A DNA stretch of 64,000 nucleotides from Chitinophaga qingshengii (GTDB lineage: Bacteria; Bacteroidota; Bacteroidia; Chitinophagales; Chitinophagaceae), in the NCBI RefSeq assembly GCF_014529935.1, contig NZ_JACVFC010000002.1, positions 372,001-436,000 on the forward strand, given 5' to 3'. Positions within the stretch are counted from its first letter, which is position 1; the number at the start of each line of letters is the position of its first letter. Shown here piece after piece: positions 54,412-63,105 of this stretch. The position numbers and the translations under genes were made by a program. The notes under the pieces were generated by a model. That model was not told the origin of the DNA. It saw only the letters and a program-made list of their open reading frames with translations, and searched no databases.

Positions 54412-55329
54412 TCAGAATCCCCATTTTTTCATCGCCGCCAGGTCCTGTTTCGCTGATTCCAGCGGAGTGAGCGACTGATACGATTCCTGTTCCACAATAA
54501 AGTATTTGGTACCACCGGATTTACGGCCCAGATCCAGCACCTCTTTTACCGGGATGATACCTTTCCCCAATACGGTACTTTCATACACGCTGCCCATCTC
54601 TCCTTTACCAGCGGCTTTGATCTCATCTTTCACGTGCATCAGTTCAAAACGGCCGGGGTACTTGCGCATAATATCCAGCGCTACGCCTCCGGCATGATAC
54701 ATATTGCCGATATCCAGCTGCTGGGCTACCAGGGCCGGATCTGTATTTTCCAGGATCAGGTCAAACAGCTTCTTACCATTCAGTTCCGTACTGAATTCAA
54801 AATCGTGGTTGTGATAACCGAACTTCATGCCCGATTTCCGGCACAGTTCCCCACATTTATTGAAAACGTCCATATAGGCCTTAAAATCATCGTAGTTTTT
54901 ACGGAGACTGTCATCCAGCCAGGGGCTGACAACAAAACGTTGCCCTACGGTGGCAGCATCTTCCACGGTCAGTTTCCATACATCCGTAAAATCTTTACGG
55001 GCGGCGTCCCAATGGGCAGGTCCCAGCACAGTATGTCCGCTGGGCATGGTCAGATTCAGGTCTGCCAGCACCTTTTTGAATTCCGTAGGTGCATACCCGT
55101 AAAATTTGCGGTTCACATAGTTGGCATGTTCTACATGGCGATACCCCATGGAGGACAACTGTTTGAGGGTGCCTAAAGGGTCTTTTTTCATATCCTCGCG
55201 GACAGAATACAGCTGTATGCCCGTTATTTCTTTTTTAGCGCCCGCTGCCAGCAGTGGCCGGGATAAAAGGGTAGCACCTGCCAGTGCCAGGCTGCCTTGC
55301 CGCAGGAAATTCCTTCTGGAGATATTCAT
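54412..55329 (-). CDS. Tat-exported sugar isomerase/epimerase-like TIM barrel
   Basis: Protein of 305 residues from ATG 55329; a TTG two codons upstream is in frame. The start MNISRRNFLRQGSLALAGAT carries a twin-arginine signal (SRRNFL), so the folded protein is exported through Tat. The AP_endonuc_2 (xylose isomerase-like) barrel follows, with GIQLYSVRE, GYHNHDFEF, QLDIGNMYHAGG, LMHVKDE and FIVEQESY carrying the likely metal-binding Glu, His and Asp residues. Bacteroidota encode many such exported isomerase-like proteins next to sugar loci, but here none is adjacent. The substrate is unknown. Confidence 0.88.
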   Translation of the reverse strand: MNISRRNFLRQGSLALAGATLLSRPLLAAGAKKEITGIQLYSVREDMKKDPLGTLKQLSSMGYRHVEHANYVNRKFYGYAPTEFKKVLADLNLTMPSGHTVLGPAHWDAARKDFTDVWKLTVEDAATVGQRFVVSPWLDDSLRKNYDDFKAYMDVFNKCGELCRKSGMKFGYHNHDFEFSTELNGKKLFDLILENTDPALVAQQLDIGNMYHAGGVALDIMRKYPGRFELMHVKDEIKAAGKGEMGSVYESTVLGKGIIPVKEVLDLGRKSGGTKYFIVEQESYQSLTPLESAKQDLAAMKKWGF

Positions 55330-55409
55330 TTTCAATGTCGTTATGACGTGGAAATAAAAAGGATGTCCTGCTCAAAATAATCAATTCGTTTAAATTTTTA
55401 TACGAAAAA

Positions 55410-55431
55410 AGCGCCGGCAGGTACCGGCGCT
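55410..55431 (-). terminator. Terminator after the RiPP precursor
   Basis: AGCGCCGG and CCGGCGCT flank a six-base loop. On the minus strand six T follow. It lies 34 bases after the precursor's stop and shows that the precursor is transcribed on its own. Confidence 0.88.
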
Positions 55432-55464
55432 CTGACTGATAAAAACAATAGTTTACCTACAATA

Positions 55465-55608
55465 CTAACAAACCCAATAGGTTTCTGAACAGGTTACGTA
55501 CTTCGTAATCGGCAGGGTGCGGTTATTATCAGCTACCGCGATGGTCTGACTGAGGGCCGCAATCTTGATTTTCGCCAGTTTCAGCCTGGATGCTGGTTTC
55601 TTTTTCAT
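55465..55608 (-). CDS. RiPP precursor peptide, class I lanthipeptide-like, orphan
   Basis: Reading the minus strand from ATG 55608 gives a 47-residue peptide. The leader MKKKPASRLKLAKIKIAALS has the K-x-L-x-L-x-K-x-x-I-A-x-L layout of Bacteroidota class I lanthipeptide and related natural-product precursors. The C-terminal part TLPITKYVTCSETYWVC holds three Thr and one Ser that could be dehydrated and two Cys (one at the very end) that could close thioether rings. A terminator lies 34 bases downstream and a 157-base gap lies upstream. No LanB, LanC, transporter or other maturation gene is visible in this window. The peptide could be matured by enzymes encoded elsewhere. Leader similarity is by eye only. 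Confidence 0.7.
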   Translation of the reverse strand: MKKKPASRLKLAKIKIAALSQTIAVADNNRTLPITKYVTCSETYWVC

Positions 55609-55765
55609 AATTTACCGGTTTTAATGATTAGAAATACTAACAATTTAGTACAAAGCCGACAGGCTGTAAATCCCGTAAAAAGGGGATTTTCCCTGCGACT
55701 TTGCCGCGTGAACGAAAGGCGCCCCAGGATTGTTATCTTATAACTGCCTGTTATATTTTTTTATT

Positions 55766-57103
55766 ATGATAAAAAGCTTTCGAGAATCCCGTGTCTGGAG
55801 AAGGATCAGTATCACCCTGCAGCGCCGGTTCAACCTGAATTCCGACACCGCCGATGAAGGTGAGGTCATCAGCAGTATTACTAACAGCTCTGAATTTAAA
55901 GGCGCTAACCTGTGGACGTTGATATTTGCCATTTTTATCGCTTCCATCGGGCTCAATGTCAACTCTACCGCCGTTATCATCGGCGCTATGCTCATTTCCC
56001 CGCTGATGGGACCTATCATGGGTATCGGTTTGGGTGTAGGTATCAACGACTTTGACCTGCTAAAGAAAGGCAGCCGTAACCTGTTGATCGCCACGGTGAT
56101 CAGTATTGCCACTTCCACCCTTTATTTTCTGATCACGCCCCTGCATGATGCACAGTCCGAACTGTTGGCCCGAACCACGCCTTCCGTATGGGATGTGTTT
56201 ATTGCTTTCGTAGGTGGCCTCGCAGGCATAGTAGCCGCCACCCGGCAGGAAAAGAGTAACGTTATCCCCGGGGTGGCCATTGCCACCGCGCTGATGCCGC
56301 CTTTATGCACCGCCGGCTACGGGCTGGCCAACGGTAACCTGCTGTATTTCGCCGGCGCATTGTACCTCTATTTTATCAACAGCATTTTTATTTGTTTAAG
56401 TACCTTCCTGATCGTTCGTTTCCTTCATTTCCGGAAACGCCGGTTTGAAGACAAATCCTATGAACGGAAAGTATCCAGGTATATCCTCATCATTACCACG
56501 CTGACTGTCGTTCCCAGTATATACCTGGCTTATCGTATTGTAGATAAAAGCATCTTTGAAAATAATGCCCGCAATTTTGTGCGCGATGCTTTTAATTTTA
56601 CCAATACCCAGGTGGTGAATCGTAATTTTCTGTACCACCCACAGCACAAGGAAATCAACCTGCTGCTGATCGGGGCAGAGCTGTCCGACACCACCATTGA
56701 ACGGATCAGGGCCAGTATGGGGCAATACAAACTGCCGCATACACAGCTGGTAGTCAGACAGGGGCTTAATGCCCGGCAGGAGATCGACTTCTCCCAGATC
56801 AAAGCCAGCATACTGGAAGATGTGTTCCGCCAGGATAGTAGCCGGCAGGCCAATACCCAGGCGGCATCACCACAACAGGCTCCTCCCGATCTGACCGGCG
56901 AAATGAAGGCGCTGTTTCCCAACTGTCAGTATTACGCGGCTTCTCCTATGGTATTCCGCCGGCCGGACAGCAGCAGTACAGATACCTGTATGGTTGTGAT
57001 GGCTGGCTTCTCCCGGAAAATAAAACCGGTAGAAAAAATCAAAGTGCAAAACTGGCTCAAACAGCGGTTATCGGTAGACTCCGTCCGCCTGGTGATCCAA
57101 TAA
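55766..57103 (+). CDS. DUF389 family membrane protein
   Basis: Inner-membrane protein of 445 residues from ATG 55766; the frame is open upstream to a TTG at 55730. The DUF389 core (about 45-190 of this frame) has FIASIGLNVNSTAVIIGAML then ISPLMGPIMGIGLG, and GVAIATALMPPLCTAGYGLA, with five to six helices. The C-terminal half (about 235-445) is mostly soluble and may face the periplasm or cytosol. The function is not known for this family; no transport reaction is proven. It stands alone on the plus strand and is divergent from the RiPP precursor. Confidence 0.88.
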   Translation: MIKSFRESRVWRRISITLQRRFNLNSDTADEGEVISSITNSSEFKGANLWTLIFAIFIASIGLNVNSTAVIIGAMLISPLMGPIMGIGLGVGINDFDLLKKGSRNLLIATVISIATSTLYFLITPLHDAQSELLARTTPSVWDVFIAFVGGLAGIVAATRQEKSNVIPGVAIATALMPPLCTAGYGLANGNLLYFAGALYLYFINSIFICLSTFLIVRFLHFRKRRFEDKSYERKVSRYILIITTLTVVPSIYLAYRIVDKSIFENNARNFVRDAFNFTNTQVVNRNFLYHPQHKEINLLLIGAELSDTTIERIRASMGQYKLPHTQLVVRQGLNARQEIDFSQIKASILEDVFRQDSSRQANTQAASPQQAPPDLTGEMKALFPNCQYYAASPMVFRRPDSSSTDTCMVVMAGFSRKIKPVEKIKVQNWLKQRLSVDSVRLVIQ

Positions 57104-57202
57104 CAAAATAAAAAAATTCCCGGGAGATGTCCAATTTGATAACTTCCATTTGTTAAGGGGTGTTCTGCAACAATATTCCTTCACAACAAAAACAGACACA
57201 TC

Positions 57203-57559
57203 ATGAAAGAGTTTATGTTGATTTTCCGTCATGAAGATGGGAAAAAAATAGCCTCCCCCGAACAGATGCAGATATGGATGAAACAAACCATGGACTGGAT
57301 CGGCGGTATTGCGGCACGCAACAAATTTGTAGTCGGCAATGGCCTGGATTTTGACGGCGCCCGCATTGTACATCACGACAAAATGGTCACCAACGGGCCT
57401 TTCGGCGAAATCAAGGAAACCCTGGGTGGCTATATTATCGTAAAAGCCGATTCTATTGATGAGGCGGTTTCTTTTGCCCAAGGCTGCCCCATCCTGGCAG
57501 GCGAAGGCAATACCGTGGAAGTCAGACGGCTCGTTCACGGCGACGAAATTCCTGGTTAA
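57203..57559 (+). CDS. YCII/DGPF-domain protein
   Basis: Small cytosolic protein of 118 residues of the YCII-related (DGPF) family. FMLIFRHEDG starts the fold, and NGPFGEIKETLGGYIIVKAD is the DGPF block (here NGPF) with the usual E-x-L-G-G-Y tail; the end PILAGEGNTVEVRRL is also conserved. Such proteins are encoded with ECF42-type sigma factors, and the next gene is one. The gap is 44 bases. The family fold is ferredoxin-like; the reaction, if any, is unknown. Confidence 0.88.
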   Translation: MKEFMLIFRHEDGKKIASPEQMQIWMKQTMDWIGGIAARNKFVVGNGLDFDGARIVHHDKMVTNGPFGEIKETLGGYIIVKADSIDEAVSFAQGCPILAGEGNTVEVRRLVHGDEIPG

Positions 57560-57603
57560 TACAACAGCTCCTGCCTTACACAGGCAGGGGCTTTCTTTCC
57601 GGC

Positions 57604-58836
57604 ATGCAACAACCCGCATTAATACCACATTTATTCCGGACAGAGTTCTCCAAAATAACAGCGGTGCTCTGTAAACATTTCGGTATTGATCATATCGAAC
57701 TGGCGGAAGACATTGCCAGCGAGACTTTCCTGCTGGCAATGGAAACATGGCCCTATAAAGGCGTCCCGGAAAATCCGGTGGCATGGCTATACGTGGTAGC
57801 AAAAAACAAAGCGAAAAATTACTTTGCCCGCGCCCATCTCTTCCGTGAAAAAATTGCGCCTGTATTAAAACACGATACCGCCCAGGTAGCGGCCGATATC
57901 GATCTCTCCGAAAAAAATATCAGCGACAGCCAGCTACAAATGCTGTTCGCTATCTGTCATCCTGCTATTGCCGGCGAAGCACAGATAGGACTGGCGTTAC
58001 GCATCCTCTGCGGATTTGGCATCGATGAAATAGCCAACGCTTTTTTGTCGAATAAAGAAACCATCAACAAACGCCTCTTCCGTGCCAGGGAAAAACTACG
58101 CACCGAAAAAGTAATCATCGAAATGCCGGATACGGCGGAAATACCCCAACGGCTACACGCAGTGCTCACCACCTTATACCTGCTTTACAATGAAGGCTAC
58201 TACTCCGAAAGCCAGGATGCCGTTATACGGGAAGAGCTGTGCCTCGAAGCCATGCGCCTCACCAAACTGCTGCTGGACAATTCCCTGACCAACCTGCCAC
58301 AGGTGAACGCACTCATGGCGCTGATGTGTTTTCATGCATCCCGCCTGCCTGCCAGGAAAGATGCCAACGGCGCACTGGTCCTCTATGAAGACCAGGACGA
58401 AAAGCTGTGGAACCGTACCCTGATCAGTGAAGGCGCCTGGTACCTGCATGTTGCGGCACAGGGTAATACTCTCTCGCGTTACCACCTGGAAGCTACGATC
58501 GCCTGGTGGCATACCATCAAGGAAGACACACCCGAAAAATGGGACAACATTCTGCAACTGTACAACCGGCTGCTGCAGCTACAGTATTCACCGGTAGCGG
58601 CATTAAACAGGACTTACGCCTTATCGAAAGTAAAAGGCAACGCCATCGCGATTACAGAAGCGGAGAAACTGGGCCTCACCGGCAATCCCTATTACCATGC
58701 GTTATTAGGAGAACTATACCGGGATATTGACACCCGGCAAGCATTGCAACACCTGCAAGCCGCCCTGCATCTTTCTAAAACACAACCGGAAAAACAAACC
58801 CTGCAACAAAAAATCGATCATCTGCCAATGACATGA
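57604..58836 (+). CDS. ECF42-like RNA polymerase sigma factor
   Basis: Sigma factor of 410 residues, about twice the usual ECF length. Region 2 (ITAVLCKHFGIDHIELAEDI, then ETFLLAMETWPYKG) and region 4 (LRILCGFGIDEIANAFLSNK, then TINKRLFRAREKLR) are at the N-terminal half. The C-terminal half (about 180-405) is the helical DUF6596/TPR-like extension typical of ECF42 factors (YLLYNEGYYSESQD, ALMALMCFHASRLPARKDA). The upstream DGPF gene is the known genomic partner of this group. It needs no anti-sigma gene here; the extension may control it. Its last 19 bases overlap the convergent LytTR gene. Confidence 0.92.
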   Translation: MQQPALIPHLFRTEFSKITAVLCKHFGIDHIELAEDIASETFLLAMETWPYKGVPENPVAWLYVVAKNKAKNYFARAHLFREKIAPVLKHDTAQVAADIDLSEKNISDSQLQMLFAICHPAIAGEAQIGLALRILCGFGIDEIANAFLSNKETINKRLFRAREKLRTEKVIIEMPDTAEIPQRLHAVLTTLYLLYNEGYYSESQDAVIREELCLEAMRLTKLLLDNSLTNLPQVNALMALMCFHASRLPARKDANGALVLYEDQDEKLWNRTLISEGAWYLHVAAQGNTLSRYHLEATIAWWHTIKEDTPEKWDNILQLYNRLLQLQYSPVAALNRTYALSKVKGNAIAITEAEKLGLTGNPYYHALLGELYRDIDTRQALQHLQAALHLSKTQPEKQTLQQKIDHLPMT

Positions 58837-59543
58837 TGTTCTACAAAAAAAGAAAACAGATACTCCCGGTAAGCATTGCCAATCGTCAGTTCTTCGGCGC
58901 CTATTTGCACTTCCTGCGTATTCAGACTGGTCACATGCCGGAAATTAACCACCACCGACTTACTGATCCGCACAAAAATATCTTGTGGCAATTGTTCCAG
59001 CAATGCTTTCAGATTGATGCCCACCATCAGTTTACGATCGGACAGATGTAATACACAATAGTCCTTCACGCCTTCAATATAACGGCAATCGCTGAACACC
59101 ACCCGGTGCAACCGCCGGTCGGCCCGTACAAATACATGATCCTGCCGCCCTGTGGCTACCTGCTGCTGTTGCAGCCTCCGGTGTCTTTTCAGATCGGCAT
59201 AGTCCATAGCTTTTTGCACTGCCTGTGCAAAACGTGCAGGATGCACGGGCTTTACAAGGTAATCGATGGCGTTCACATCGTAGCTGTTCAACGCATATTC
59301 GGCATAAGCGGAAGTAAAAATTACCAGGGTGTCCTGTGGCAGCCTTCGCGCAAAGTCCAGTCCGGAGCCTCCAGGCATTTCCACATCCAGAAATATCAGG
59401 TCTACCGGGTTCAGGTCTATAAAATCTGCTGCTTTGTCCGTTCCGGAGAAGCAGCCCAGCAGTTGCAGTGACACGTCCTGCGCTGCCAGCAACCGGATTT
59501 TCTCCCGTGCCAGCGGCTCATCGTCAATTACAATACAGTTCAT
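58818..59543 (-). CDS. LytTR-family response regulator
   Basis: Response regulator of 241 residues. The receiver domain (about 1-115) has Asp7 and Asp8 in VIDDEP, the phospho-acceptor Asp53 in FLDVEMPG and Lys98 in YLVKP. The C-terminal LytTR DNA-binding domain (about 140-238) has FVRADRRLHRVVFSDCRYIE, then VRISKSVVVNFRHVTSLN. It is translated with the kinase, whose stop overlaps its ATG by four bases. The pair should form a LytS/LytR-type two-component system. Its 3' end overlaps the ECF42 gene by 19 bases. No clear LytTR target repeat is seen nearby. Confidence 0.93.
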   Translation of the reverse strand: MNCIVIDDEPLAREKIRLLAAQDVSLQLLGCFSGTDKAADFIDLNPVDLIFLDVEMPGGSGLDFARRLPQDTLVIFTSAYAEYALNSYDVNAIDYLVKPVHPARFAQAVQKAMDYADLKRHRRLQQQQVATGRQDHVFVRADRRLHRVVFSDCRYIEGVKDYCVLHLSDRKLMVGINLKALLEQLPQDIFVRISKSVVVNFRHVTSLNTQEVQIGAEELTIGNAYREYLFSFFVEHHVIGR

Positions 59544-60538
59544 ATATTGAAGGTTAAGGTTACCGTATATACCTCGCCGTTATTTTCCGTACGCAGCGTA
59601 TGCTGACCAGGATATAACAACGACAACCGGCGACGTACATTTTTCAGGCCTGCCCCGCCATCAGCCACCGGTTCATGTGAGACGGCATTAACACAGGTGA
59701 AATGCAGGCTGCCGGGTGCAACGGAAACATGTACATGAATGTAGGCGTTACCGTTATAATTGTTGTGTTTAACTGCGTTCTCCACAAAAGGCATCAGCAG
59801 AAAAGGGTGCAGCAATACATCCTTTACACTGTCATCTGCCGTAACACGCACTTCCAGTATATCATGGCGCAGCTGTTCCAGATACAGAAAGTCTTCCATA
59901 AAATCCAGCTCCTGACGCAGGCATATCTTACCATTGCCCGACAGGTACAGCTGGTACCGCAATAACCGGGAAAGGGAATGCACCACCGCTGATGCCCGTT
60001 GCTGGTCGGTATAAATCAACGTATCCAGGTTATTGAGCGTGTTAAACAGGAAATGCGGCGACAACTGCTTTTTCAGGTTCTCCAGTTCTGTCTGCAAGCT
60101 GGCGGTGCGGTGATAGCTGGCCTGCACCCATTGCCAGAATAGCGGTATTGCTGAGGAAGCAGCCACCAGTGACAACATCATCACAAAAAATACTACCATG
60201 TCCTTTACCTGATAAGGTGCAAAAGCTTTTCCCGTTTTCAACATCGGTACCAGCAAAGGTTCTGACCAGACCGTCACACCAAACAACAGGGTAATCAGCA
60301 GCAATACCAACGCAGCATAGGCATAATACCGGAAGCGCAACAAAAACCGTGGTACCAGCACATACTGGTTCACATAAGGTGCCGTGAGGATAAAAAGGGT
60401 CCCCAATATTTTCAGAAGAGGTTGCCACTGCACCTGATAGTCGTTCATGCCAACAATGAAGTATAACACCACGGCAGGTGTCAAATGTTGCAACACAGTT
60501 TTAATTATTTTCCGCCGGCTCGCTTTCATTTCCATCAT
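59540..60538 (-). CDS. LytS-like sensor histidine kinase
   Basis: Membrane kinase of 332 residues from ATG 60538; the frame is open upstream to a GTG. Four hydrophobic helices (about 5-150) form the sensor. The His_kinase (LytS) domain has LSPHFLFNTLNNLDTLIYTD with the phospho-acceptor His, then LRHDILEVR. The ATPase part has LMPFVENAVKHNN and GAGLKNVRRRLSLLY (G box). It is transcribed first and phosphorylates the LytTR regulator encoded just downstream. No known ligand domain is present, so the signal is unknown. Confidence 0.9.
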   Translation of the reverse strand: MMEMKASRRKIIKTVLQHLTPAVVLYFIVGMNDYQVQWQPLLKILGTLFILTAPYVNQYVLVPRFLLRFRYYAYAALVLLLITLLFGVTVWSEPLLVPMLKTGKAFAPYQVKDMVVFFVMMLSLVAASSAIPLFWQWVQASYHRTASLQTELENLKKQLSPHFLFNTLNNLDTLIYTDQQRASAVVHSLSRLLRYQLYLSGNGKICLRQELDFMEDFLYLEQLRHDILEVRVTADDSVKDVLLHPFLLMPFVENAVKHNNYNGNAYIHVHVSVAPGSLHFTCVNAVSHEPVADGGAGLKNVRRRLSLLYPGQHTLRTENNGEVYTVTLTFNI

Positions 60539-60742
60539 TTTCCGAAAGCCGCCCGGTAAACGAAATGAATAGTTCGCCACACCAACCGGCTGATTTGATC
60601 TACCATAATACGCGGCCCACCTGCTCCTACCCCTATCCCGACATTGTTGCCCCCGGAGGATGGTTGACCGTCTTCATAAGCCGCTTCCTATAATAGCGGT
60701 CACCCCATAACGGCATCCTCCCTTCATTTGTAAAAAAATCAC

Positions 60743-61891
60743 ATGAGAAACTACTGCTTAGGACTAGGACTCCTGCTGGCCGTTTGTGCCTGCAAAAAGA
60801 AAGACAAAGAAGACACCACCCCTCCCGTGCCCCTCAAAACTGAAAAAGTAGAAAAACAGATCGTTGTTCTTACGGATCAAATGAAAGTTCCGGGCATCGC
60901 CGTCGCACTGGTGGGACCGGATGGTGTGGTGTGGTCAAAGACAGCCGGCGTGGCTAATACCAGTACCAAAGAACCGGTAACCCCCAAAACCGTATTTAAG
61001 CTGGGGTCCCTGGCCAAACCATTTATTGGCCTGAGTATTATGCGCCTGGTAGAAGAAGGTAAATTAAACCTCGATACTGACATCAACACCTATCTGCCAT
61101 TTAAGGTGCAGAACCCTAAAAACCCGGGCAAAAAAATTACGCTACGGTTATTGATGTCACACACTTCCGGTATTGTGGACGCGGTTTACGGCAATTTATT
61201 GTTCACAAATTTTTTTGTATTTGGGAAAGACCATCCAATGCCGCTTTCAGAATATGTGCGCGAAATGCTCGATCCTTCCGGAAAATTCTATAGCAGCGAA
61301 TCTTTCGTTGACGACCGCGCCAAACCCGAATTTCATTATTCCAATCTGGCTTCCGCACTGGCAGGCTATATTGTAGAACTTACGACGAAGGAAAGTTTTG
61401 ACACCTGGACGACCCGTCAATTCATGGCGCCATTGGGCACCACTACGCTGGTATGGCACATGCGCGATTATGCCACACAACCTTTCGCCATGCCATACCA
61501 CTCACTCCCGCTGCCCATCGCCGATTTCAGCATGGTTGACTATTGTACCGGCGGACTAAACGCAAACCTGACAGATCTCTCTGCTTTTGCCAGCATGCTG
61601 GTTAACCGCGGGGCCAAAGATGGCAAACAGATTATCTCTGCCAGTACACTGGATGCCATGGGTAAAGTACAATTCCCCGAAGCACAAGCTGTTTACGGAC
61701 TATACTGGCAACACAGGAAAGCAGGCAACCAGGATATTTTTGGCCATGGTGGCGATGTCCCGGGCAGCCACGCCATGTTATATGTTAACTACGCCACCAG
61801 GCGGGCGGTTGTTATGATGGTGAATGGAGATTTTAAGGATGGTAACGATGACGAATGGTACAAGTTACTGGAGATGATGTTTGAGCTATAG
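60743..61891 (+). CDS. Serine beta-lactamase-like hydrolase, lipoprotein
   Basis: Exported hydrolase of 382 residues of the class C beta-lactamase/DD-peptidase-like family. The signal peptide ends LLAVCACKKKDKED with a lipobox, so it is anchored in a membrane. The active site has Ser89-Leu-Ala-Lys92 (SLAK) and Tyr199-Ser-Asn201 (YSN); the third block is HGGDVPG near residue 335 in place of KTG. LNLDTDINTYLPF and TLRLLMSHTSGI are typical of the family. In Bacteroidota many such proteins are peptidases or esterases, not antibiotic-destroying enzymes. The gene stands alone and ends at a strong terminator. Confidence 0.9.
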   Translation: MRNYCLGLGLLLAVCACKKKDKEDTTPPVPLKTEKVEKQIVVLTDQMKVPGIAVALVGPDGVVWSKTAGVANTSTKEPVTPKTVFKLGSLAKPFIGLSIMRLVEEGKLNLDTDINTYLPFKVQNPKNPGKKITLRLLMSHTSGIVDAVYGNLLFTNFFVFGKDHPMPLSEYVREMLDPSGKFYSSESFVDDRAKPEFHYSNLASALAGYIVELTTKESFDTWTTRQFMAPLGTTTLVWHMRDYATQPFAMPYHSLPLPIADFSMVDYCTGGLNANLTDLSAFASMLVNRGAKDGKQIISASTLDAMGKVQFPEAQAVYGLYWQHRKAGNQDIFGHGGDVPGSHAMLYVNYATRRAVVMMVNGDFKDGNDDEWYKLLEMMFEL

Positions 61892-61938
61892 CACCTGAAC
61901 ATTACTTAAACGAAATCTTTCTCCATCAGGCGCCCAAA

Positions 61939-61979
61939 TAAAAGGAGGGTGTATCAAAGTCTGATGCACCCTCCTTTTA
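61939..61979. terminator. Bidirectional terminator between convergent genes
   Basis: TAAAAGGAGGGTG and CACCCTCCTTTTA flank an inner ATCA / TGAT stem and a short loop. A and T runs at both ends let it serve the serine hydrolase gene and the convergent lipoprotein gene. Confidence 0.9.
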
Positions 61980-61983
61980 ATGA

Positions 61984-62913
61984 TTATCGTATAACCTGCA
62001 ATTGACGACTACCAGCGGGTTTGTGCAGCAACAGGCTATAAATGCGATACTTATCATTGGCAACACCCGTCATCGCCGATTCGCCCCTGAGTTCATCATC
62101 TGTCCGGATAAGCCCCACCACTTTTCCGTTTCCAAAAAACCGTAGTTCATAATGTTCCAGCGGCAGCATATCGAGGTGATAATTTTTTATTTCCGCAAAC
62201 CGGTTCCAGAGATCAGTGGCATCGGCGGGTTTATCGAAGAACATCGCTTGCTGTACCTCTACTTCGCGGTTGTATACCAGTCCTGCTATTTCCTCCATTT
62301 TACCGGCTGCCAGCAATTCCCGGTACCGGGTATAGAATGCCAGCACTTCTTTTTTAAGCTGTGTTTTGTCTTCTTTTTTCAGATCCTGGCTTTCGCTCCA
62401 GCCTTTAAGCTGGTTGGGTGTGGTGGCATCAAACACGCCTGTAAACTCCAGATAGGGTACACTATCCTGTTGCACCACCGGCGTTTTATAGCGGAACAGC
62501 AGTTTATATTCCTCCGGTTTTTCTTTATCATTATCGCCAGCCACTACCTTCACTTCCAGTCCGGAGTTCTTTGCCCGTAAGAAGGAAGCCATTTTATCGT
62601 CGTCATCTACCTCCGGAAATACCCGGATGGTAATAGTTTGTTTTCCGCTTTTGAGAATAAAGGAAGATACCGGATAAGTGGCTCCCCCTATGTTTCCCGA
62701 GCTATAAAACGAAAATGCCGGCATATCATTTATCAGCACTTCATAGCTACAGTTATAGCTGTTAAGGTCCAGGTAAAAACGGGGCTGATAGTCATACTTT
62801 TTGATCAGCTGATAACTGTTGAGGTATTTTTCTTTGATACTATTGGTTCCCTGACCGCAGCTCTGCAGGGGTAGCATCAACATCAGTATACATACAATGG
62901 ATAAGTTTCTCAT
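61984..62913 (-). CDS. Uncharacterised exported lipoprotein
   Basis: Protein of 309 residues from ATG 62913, where MRNLSIVCILMLMLPLQSCG gives a lipoprotein signal; an ATG eight codons upstream is in frame but pushes the signal inwards. I do not recognise a family. The first half looks like a beta-rich domain with a short conserved-looking FILKSGKQTITIRVFPEVDD. The second half is helical and charged (SESQDLKKEDKTQLKKEVLA) and ends in a beta segment (HYELRFFGNGKVVGLIRTDD). This could be an NTF2-like or nuclear-transport-like fold, but that is a guess. It is divergent from the sensor kinase gene at 63106. Confidence 0.7.
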   Translation of the reverse strand: MRNLSIVCILMLMLPLQSCGQGTNSIKEKYLNSYQLIKKYDYQPRFYLDLNSYNCSYEVLINDMPAFSFYSSGNIGGATYPVSSFILKSGKQTITIRVFPEVDDDDKMASFLRAKNSGLEVKVVAGDNDKEKPEEYKLLFRYKTPVVQQDSVPYLEFTGVFDATTPNQLKGWSESQDLKKEDKTQLKKEVLAFYTRYRELLAAGKMEEIAGLVYNREVEVQQAMFFDKPADATDLWNRFAEIKNYHLDMLPLEHYELRFFGNGKVVGLIRTDDELRGESAMTGVANDKYRIYSLLLHKPAGSRQLQVIR

Positions 62914-62983
62914 TCGTTCCTTTTGGTTAAATATCATTCATCTTCAAATATACCGCAATTTTTACGCCTTAGCCGCTTTTCAC

Positions 62984-62991
62984 TACATTTG
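62984..62991 (+). promoter_or_regulatory. Candidate promoter P1 of the sensor kinase
   Basis: TACATTTG fits TAnnTTTG fully, and TTTT lies 20 bases before it (62960-62963, one mismatch to TTTG). It would give a transcript that starts near 62998 and includes the TGTTAA repeats in its leader. Confidence 0.5.
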
Positions 62992-63027
62992 CGCCATGCT
63001 ACGGACGCACAGACCGCATTTCTCATT

Positions 63028-63065
63028 TGTTAACCACCCTTGCAAAAGTGTTAATGAGTGTTAAT
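63028..63065 (+). repeat. Three phased TGTTAA elements upstream of the sensor kinase
   Basis: TGTTAA begins at 63028, 63049 and 63059. The steps are 21 and 10 bases, close to two turns and one turn of DNA. The last two belong to a direct repeat GTGTTAAT (63048 and 63058). They lie between P1 and P2 and look like response-regulator half-sites. Confidence 0.5.
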
Positions 63066-63071
63066 CCGGGC

Positions 63072-63101
63072 TTGCCGGCATAGTACCTTCGGTTATCTTT
63101 G
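63072..63101 (+). promoter_or_regulatory. Candidate promoter P2 of the sensor kinase, possibly leaderless
   Basis: TTG (63072-63074), 19 bases, then TATCTTTG (63094-63101) fits the Bacteroidota promoter. The kinase ATG at 63106 is only four bases further, so a transcript from P2 would begin at or near the start codon. Confidence 0.55.
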
Positions 63102-63105
63102 TAAG

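Noticed and set aside
60743..61891. Serine hydrolase read as an antibiotic-resistance beta-lactamase
   Set aside because: SxxK and YSN are shared by many peptidases and esterases; the third motif is HGG, and nothing in the context points to resistance.
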